Below, piece by piece: positions 58,262 through 64,000 of a stretch of DNA of 64,000 bases (the stretch's first letter is position 1; each line of letters opens with the position of its first letter). The stretch is taken from positions 2,131,001 through 2,195,000 of the forward strand of contig NZ_CP021744.1 in NCBI RefSeq assembly GCF_002192455.1, in the 5' to 3' direction. Origin of the DNA: Streptomyces albireticuli. Its GTDB lineage: Bacteria; Actinomycetota; Actinomycetes; Streptomycetales; Streptomycetaceae. A program made the translations under genes and the position numbers. The notes under the pieces were generated by a model that had not been told where the DNA came from, made no database searches, and saw only the letters and a program-made list of their open reading frames with translations.

Positions 58262-60922
58262 ATGGGTGAGCAGATCGCCGAGACGTACACGAGGAGACCT
58301 GTGATCACCGCGCGGGCTGCCGCCACCTTCGAGCCGGTCGGACGTTCGGTAGCCGCCGCCCGGGCCTTTGTCAGGGACACACTCCAGGGATGGGGTTTTC
58401 CCGACATCATCGATGACGCGGTCGTCCTCACGAGCGAGCTCGTCACCAACGCCGTCGTCCACGCCGGCACCGCCGCGGACGTCCTGTGCATGCGCACGGA
58501 GGACGGCGTGCGCGTCGAGGTCGCCGACCGCTATCCGGAGCGCGAGGTGCCGCTCCAGAGCTCGCCGCGCCGCATCGGCGGCGTGGACCGCGAGGGCGGC
58601 CGCGGCCTGCTCCTGTGCGCCGCGCTGGCCGCCCGCTGGGGCGTCGAGTACACCCCCACGCACAAGCAGGTGTGGTTCCAGCTCGACCTGTCCGACCGCC
58701 CGGCCGGCACCCGCTCCGCCGGCCCCGCCCTGCCGCCCGAGGCCCTTCCGGTGGCCGACCCCCGGGTCAGGGTCGCGGTCGTCCAGATCGACCGCACGGG
58801 CGCCATCAGCTCCTGGAACGACGACGCCGACGTCCTCTTCGGCTTCCCCGCCGACCAGGTGATCGGCAAGCCCCTCACCGACTTCGCCGCCTGGCCGCAC
58901 ACCCCCGGCACCTCCACGGGTGTCGCCGAGGCCCTGCGCCTCTCCCGCTGGGAGGGCTCCTACGGCATAAGGGGCGCCGACGGCCGTATCACCCCCGTCT
59001 ACGCCTCCCACCTGCGCGTACGGGACATCGCCGGCGCCCCCTCCACGGTCTGCCTGCTCGTCCGGGAGGACGAGCGCGCCGTCCTCCAGAGCCTCCAGCG
59101 CACCCCCGCGACGGACACGGCCACCAGCGAGCGGGGCCCGGCCACGGACCCCTTCGAGGTGTTCATCGGCTCGCCCGCCCCCGACGACCTCGACGGGCTG
59201 CTCCAGCGCACGGTCGAGCGCGCCCGTGACATGCTCGACGGCGACGCCGCCTATCTGCTGCTCGCCACCGACGACGAGACCGAGCTGGAGGTCCGCGCCT
59301 CCACCGGCCTGCCCTCGGCCCGCCAGCGCTTCGCCCGCGTCCCCGTCGAGGCCGGCACGGGCCGCTACGGCTCGGCCCGGATGCCCGCCGTCCATGAGGA
59401 CCTCGCCGTCCTGCCCGGCGCCGTCCCGCTGCTCGCCGACACCGGCATGCGCTCGGTCGTCACCGTCCCGCTGAAGGTCGAGGGCCGCCTCACCGGTTCA
59501 CTGGGCGTCGCCGCCGAGGCCCCCGGCCGCTACACGAACGAGGAGGCGCTCCGCCTCCAGTTCGCCGCCGACCGCATCGCCCTCGCCGTCGAGCGGGCCC
59601 GGCTCAACGAGCTGGAGCGGCTCCGCCGAGGCTCGCTGTCCTTCCTCGTCGAGGCCTCCGACCTGCTGGCGGGCACCCTGGACCGGGACCAGACGCTGGC
59701 CCTGATGGCCCAGATGACGGTCCCCACCCTCGCCGCCTGGTGCGCGGTCTACACCGTGGCCGACCCGGCCTCGGAACCCGAGCTGTCGTACGTCCTGCAC
59801 GAGGACGAGGACCGCATCGACGGTCTGAAGACGCTCCTCGGCAAGCTCGACCCGCCGGAGCCAGTGCCCACCCCCGGCGCCCGCGTCTGGACGGCGCCCG
59901 CGGAGGCCGCGCACGCCGCAGCGCTGCGCAACTCCCTGCGCAGCCTCGGCCTCACAGACATCGCCCAGCAGCCGGTCGGCCCCGGCACCTCGCTCGCCAC
60001 GGCGACCGCCGTGGGCGGCGAGACGGTGGTGCTGCCGCTGGTGGCCCGCAACCGCGTCATCGGCATGCTCACCCTCGGCAAGCCCACCGACGACCACTTC
60101 CGCCAGGAGATCCTGGAGCTCGCCGAGGACCTCTCCCGCCGTGCCGCGCTGGCCCTGGACAATTCCCGGCTCTACAGCGAGCGCACGGCCATCAGCCAGT
60201 CCCTCCAGCGCAGCCTGCTGCCCCCGGAGCTGCCCCTCGTGCCGGGCGTCGAGGTCGACGTGATCTACCGCGCCGCAGGCGAGGGCAACGAGGTGGGCGG
60301 CGATTTCTACGACCTGTTCCCGATCCGCGACGGCGCGTACGGCTTCGCCATCGGCGACGTGTGCGGCACGGGCCCGGAGGCGGCCGCCGTCACGGGCCTC
60401 GCCCGGCACGCCCTCCGGCTCCTCGCCCGCGAGGGTTACGGCGGCCCGGCGGTACTGGAGCGGCTCAACGCCGCGATCCTGGACGAGGGCGCCCGCAGCC
60501 GTTTCCTCACGCTGCTCTACGGGGAGCTGTGGCCGCAGGAGGACGGCAGCGCGATCCTCAAGGTCGTCTGCGCCGGCCATCCGCTGCCGCTGCGGCTGCG
60601 CCCCGACGGCGGTGTGGAGGCCGCGGCGGACCCCCAGCCGCTGCTGGGCGTGATGGAGGACCTGGAGCTGTACGAGCAGACCGTCACGCTCGATCCGGGC
60701 GACGTCCTGCTGTGCGTCACGGACGGTGTGACCGAGCGCCGCGAGGGTGCCCGCATGCTCGGCGACGACGGCCTGGCGGACGTCCTGACGACGTGTACGG
60801 GTCTGACGGCCGGTGCGGTGACGGCGCGGATCCTGCGCGCCGTGGAGCGCTTCGCGGCGGAGCCCGCGTCGGACGACATGGCGATCCTGGCCATGCGAGT
60901 GCCGGAGCGTCAGGAGCCCTGA
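58262..60922 (+). CDS. osaC: OsaC: RsbW-like ATPase, PAS, GAF and SpoIIE phosphatase protein
   Basis: The protein has 886 residues from the ATG 58262 with GGAGGGG upstream; ATGs at 58211 and 58244 are in frame but have no good site. Order: an anti-sigma-type ATPase (about 15-135, DDAVVLTSELVTNAVVHAG and GGRGLLL), a PAS domain (about 150-265), GAF domains (about 300-450 and 460-640), and a PP2C/SpoIIE phosphatase (about 660-880: GNEVGGDFYDLF, AIGDVCGTGPEAAAVT, SDDMAILAM). In S. coelicolor OsaC modulates SigB after osmotic stress. It is divergent from osaA, 213 bp between starts, and ends at a shared terminator. Confidence 0.94.
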   Translation: MGEQIAETYTRRPVITARAAATFEPVGRSVAAARAFVRDTLQGWGFPDIIDDAVVLTSELVTNAVVHAGTAADVLCMRTEDGVRVEVADRYPEREVPLQSSPRRIGGVDREGGRGLLLCAALAARWGVEYTPTHKQVWFQLDLSDRPAGTRSAGPALPPEALPVADPRVRVAVVQIDRTGAISSWNDDADVLFGFPADQVIGKPLTDFAAWPHTPGTSTGVAEALRLSRWEGSYGIRGADGRITPVYASHLRVRDIAGAPSTVCLLVREDERAVLQSLQRTPATDTATSERGPATDPFEVFIGSPAPDDLDGLLQRTVERARDMLDGDAAYLLLATDDETELEVRASTGLPSARQRFARVPVEAGTGRYGSARMPAVHEDLAVLPGAVPLLADTGMRSVVTVPLKVEGRLTGSLGVAAEAPGRYTNEEALRLQFAADRIALAVERARLNELERLRRGSLSFLVEASDLLAGTLDRDQTLALMAQMTVPTLAAWCAVYTVADPASEPELSYVLHEDEDRIDGLKTLLGKLDPPEPVPTPGARVWTAPAEAAHAAALRNSLRSLGLTDIAQQPVGPGTSLATATAVGGETVVLPLVARNRVIGMLTLGKPTDDHFRQEILELAEDLSRRAALALDNSRLYSERTAISQSLQRSLLPPELPLVPGVEVDVIYRAAGEGNEVGGDFYDLFPIRDGAYGFAIGDVCGTGPEAAAVTGLARHALRLLAREGYGGPAVLERLNAAILDEGARSRFLTLLYGELWPQEDGSAILKVVCAGHPLPLRLRPDGGVEAAADPQPLLGVMEDLELYEQTVTLDPGDVLLCVTDGVTERREGARMLGDDGLADVLTTCTGLTAGAVTARILRAVERFAAEPASDDMAILAMRVPERQEP

Positions 60923-60980
60923 ACCGGGGGCCGGTCCGGCCGGCCCCCGATATCCGGGTCTCCCCCGGGCATCCGGATAC

Positions 60981-61016
60981 GAAGAAGGCCCCCGCCATTC
61001 GGCGGGGGCCTTCTTC
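60981..61016. terminator. Terminator between osaC and the tRNA gene
   Basis: A perfect 16-bp stem (60981-60996 with 61001-61016) with an ATTC loop. It stands between the convergent osaC and tRNA-Thr genes and ends two bases from the tRNA 3' CCA. Confidence 0.92.
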
Positions 61017-61018
61017 TG

Positions 61019-61094
61019 TGGAGCCCCAATACGGAATCGAACCGTAGACCTTCTCCTTACCATGGAGACGCTCTGCCGACTGAGCTATTGGGGC
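61019..61094 (-). tRNA. tRNA-Thr (anticodon GGT)
   Basis: A 76-nt cloverleaf read on the minus strand. The acceptor stem is GCCCCAA/TTGGGGC, the D stem GCTC/GAGC and the anticodon stem TCTCC/GGAGA with loop ATGGTAA, giving anticodon GGT for ACC codons. The T arm is TACGG-TTCGATT-CCGTA, the discriminator T, and the 3' CCA is encoded. It is embedded just before the osaC terminator. Confidence 0.95.
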
Positions 61095-61179
61095 CGGCAA
61101 CGAGATAAAGCATACCCGACTTTCGCACGTCCTTTTGACCACCCCGGGGGTGCGGGCCCAGGCGGTTCTCGACAGCGGT

Positions 61180-61863
61180 CTAGACGGCCGCCGGCAGCAG
61201 CCCGCCGAGGGCGTTGCACGCCGCGACGACCCGGTGCAACTCCCGCTGGGTGGCCGAGGCGTCCATGGGCAGCGCGAGGCACTGGTCGGCGGCGCGCTCG
61301 GTCTCCGCCAGCCACAACTCCCGCCTGAAGGACGGCAGCCGGTGCACGGGTGTCTGTACGGGCACGTGGCAGCGTACGCCGCGGAGGCGCAGGGCCCTCG
61401 CGAACGCGTCCCGGTCGGGCCGCCCGTTGCCGGGCACCCGCACCACGTACGAGCGGTAGCCGTGCGGGACCCCCGGGGGCACGGAGGGCGTCTCCACGCC
61501 CCTGAGCCGGGCGTTCAGGTACAGGGCGTTCTCCTGGCGCCGCCGGGTGTTCTCGTCGGCGGGCGCGGCCGGCTCGTACTCGACGACGAGCAGTCCTCGC
61601 TTCTCCGCGACGGCCCGGAGGCCGGCCAGGTCGGCGTGTCGCCCGAAGAGGTGTACGGGCATCACGGCCGCGGTGCGCAGTGTCAGGGTGGCGGCGACCG
61701 AGGCCGGGTCGAGGCAGAGGCTCTGCGGGTCGATGTCGGCGAACACGGGCGTCGCTCCGGCCCGGCGGACGACCTCGGCGGCGTCCGTCGTGGCGTATGA
61801 GGGCACGACGACCTCGTCACCTGTACCGATACCCGCTGCGGTCAGCATCTCCACGGTCCCCAT
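61180..61863 (-). CDS. Shortened DegT/DnrJ/EryC1-like aminotransferase, probably not catalytic
   Basis: The protein has 227 residues against about 370-400 for the family. The N-terminal part is clear (GIGTGDEVVVPSYATTDAAEVVRRAGATPVFADIDPQSLCLDPA, then VMPVHLFGR), and so is the C-terminal part (GYRSYVVRVPGNGRPDRDAFARALRLRGV, RELWLAETERAADQCLALPMD). The middle, with the E-D-A-A-Q pyridoxal Asp and the S-x-x-K Lys, is missing: LLVVEYEP runs into RRQENALYLNARL. The ATG 61863 is the only start and lacks a ribosome site. It lies between the rRNA terminator and a tRNA. It may be a decayed remnant, an inactive paralogue, or a protein with a new role. Confidence 0.7.
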   Translation of the reverse strand: MGTVEMLTAAGIGTGDEVVVPSYATTDAAEVVRRAGATPVFADIDPQSLCLDPASVAATLTLRTAAVMPVHLFGRHADLAGLRAVAEKRGLLVVEYEPAAPADENTRRRQENALYLNARLRGVETPSVPPGVPHGYRSYVVRVPGNGRPDRDAFARALRLRGVRCHVPVQTPVHRLPSFRRELWLAETERAADQCLALPMDASATQRELHRVVAACNALGGLLPAAV

Positions 61864-61925
61864 GGAGGGAGGGTTACCGCGCGACGTTAACGCGGGGTGA
61901 CACTCCGCAGTTCATCGTGAAAACA

Positions 61926-61971
61926 AAAAAGCTCTGTTGTCTGAACCGAAGTTCAGACAACAGAGCTTTTT
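61926..61971 (-). terminator. rRNA operon terminator
   Basis: A perfect 21-bp stem (61926-61946 with 61951-61971) with a CGAA tetraloop-like loop. On the minus strand it lies 9 bp after 5S and is followed by a run of T, a true intrinsic terminator. Confidence 0.93.
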
Positions 61972-61980
61972 CTAAAATTT

Positions 61981-62099
61981 GTTCGGCGGCGTCCTACTCT
62001 CCCACACGGTCCCCCATGCAGTACCATCGGCGCTGAAAGGCTTAGCTTCCGGGTTCGGAATGTAACCGGGCGTTTCCCTAACGCTATGACCACCGAAAC
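61981..62099 (-). rRNA. rrf: 5S ribosomal RNA
   Basis: About 119 nt on the minus strand, beginning GTTTCGGTGGTCATAGCG and ending ACGCCGCCGAAC, with the usual 5S core CCGAACCCGGAAGCTAAG. The ends pair as the terminal helix. It lies about 75 bp downstream of the 23S gene. Confidence 0.95.
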
Positions 62100-62173
62100 T
62101 CTATGAAATTAACGAAACCGGATATCGACACGGGTCGTTACTTCAGAACCTACACAGTGGACGCGAGCAACTG

Positions 62174-64000
<1,827 letters not shown>

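Overview
The window is high-GC actinobacterial DNA that reads as the conserved chromosomal core of a Streptomyces. The evidence is the third-position G/C bias, GTG and TTG starts, and the run nrdRJ, lexA, hflX, rshA, dapF, miaA, miaB, gluABCD, recAX, lhr, clgR, pgsA, rimO, ftsK, osaAB and osaC. The window ends in an rRNA operon read on the minus strand (5S complete, 23S 3' part). There is no prophage, insertion sequence or CRISPR array; this is vertically inherited core with small accessory insertions.

Layout. (1) 1-4.8 kb: nucleotide supply and SOS. This holds the start of the B12-dependent ribonucleotide reductase nrdJ, its repressor nrdR, lexA with a clear SOS operator, and a DinG/XPD-type helicase. 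(2) 5.1-9.5 kb: a three-gene NRPS-independent siderophore operon (aminotransferase, IucA/IucC synthetase, GNAT acyltransferase). (3) 9.8-14.2 kb: a lipoprotein trypsin-like protein, hflX and a secreted M1 metallopeptidase. (4) 14.3-22.3 kb: rshA, dapF, a membrane protein, miaA, two small plus-strand genes including an orphan antitoxin-like gene, a LigB-fold protein and miaB. (5) 22.5-29.5 kb: a TAXI-type binding protein convergent with a two-component system, then the gluABCD glutamate importer. (6) 29.8-32.7 kb: an FAD monooxygenase, then a sulfur unit made of a tiny Cys-ended leader ORF, a cysteine dioxygenase and a rhodanese. (7) 32.8-42.9 kb: recX-recA, an AI-2E-type permease, DUF3046, a toroid-like protein, lhr and a Nei-type glycosylase. 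(8) 43-52 kb: a small membrane protein, dps, clgR, cinA, pgsA, rimO, a RodZ-like HTH membrane protein and ftsK. (9) 51.6-60.9 kb: osaB, osaA with ten tandem HAMP-like repeats, and divergent osaC. (10) 61-64 kb: tRNA-Thr(GGT), a shortened DegT-like gene, 5S and 23S rRNA.

How the genes fit together. lexA and recA each carry an SOS-type operator, and DNA repair is spread through the window (recA, recX, lhr, Nei-type glycosylase, helicase). Stress and translation control are also dense (rshA, hflX, clgR, dps, osaABC, miaA, miaB, rimO). The features most worth a second look are the 28-residue leader ORF with three of its last seven residues Cys ahead of the cysteine-degradation genes, the incomplete siderophore cassette with an enlarged aminotransferase, the altered synthetase site of RshA, the DegT-like protein without the catalytic Lys region, and the HAMP array of OsaA. 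Gene ends are marked by a series of near-perfect GC-rich hairpins, several shared by convergent genes.
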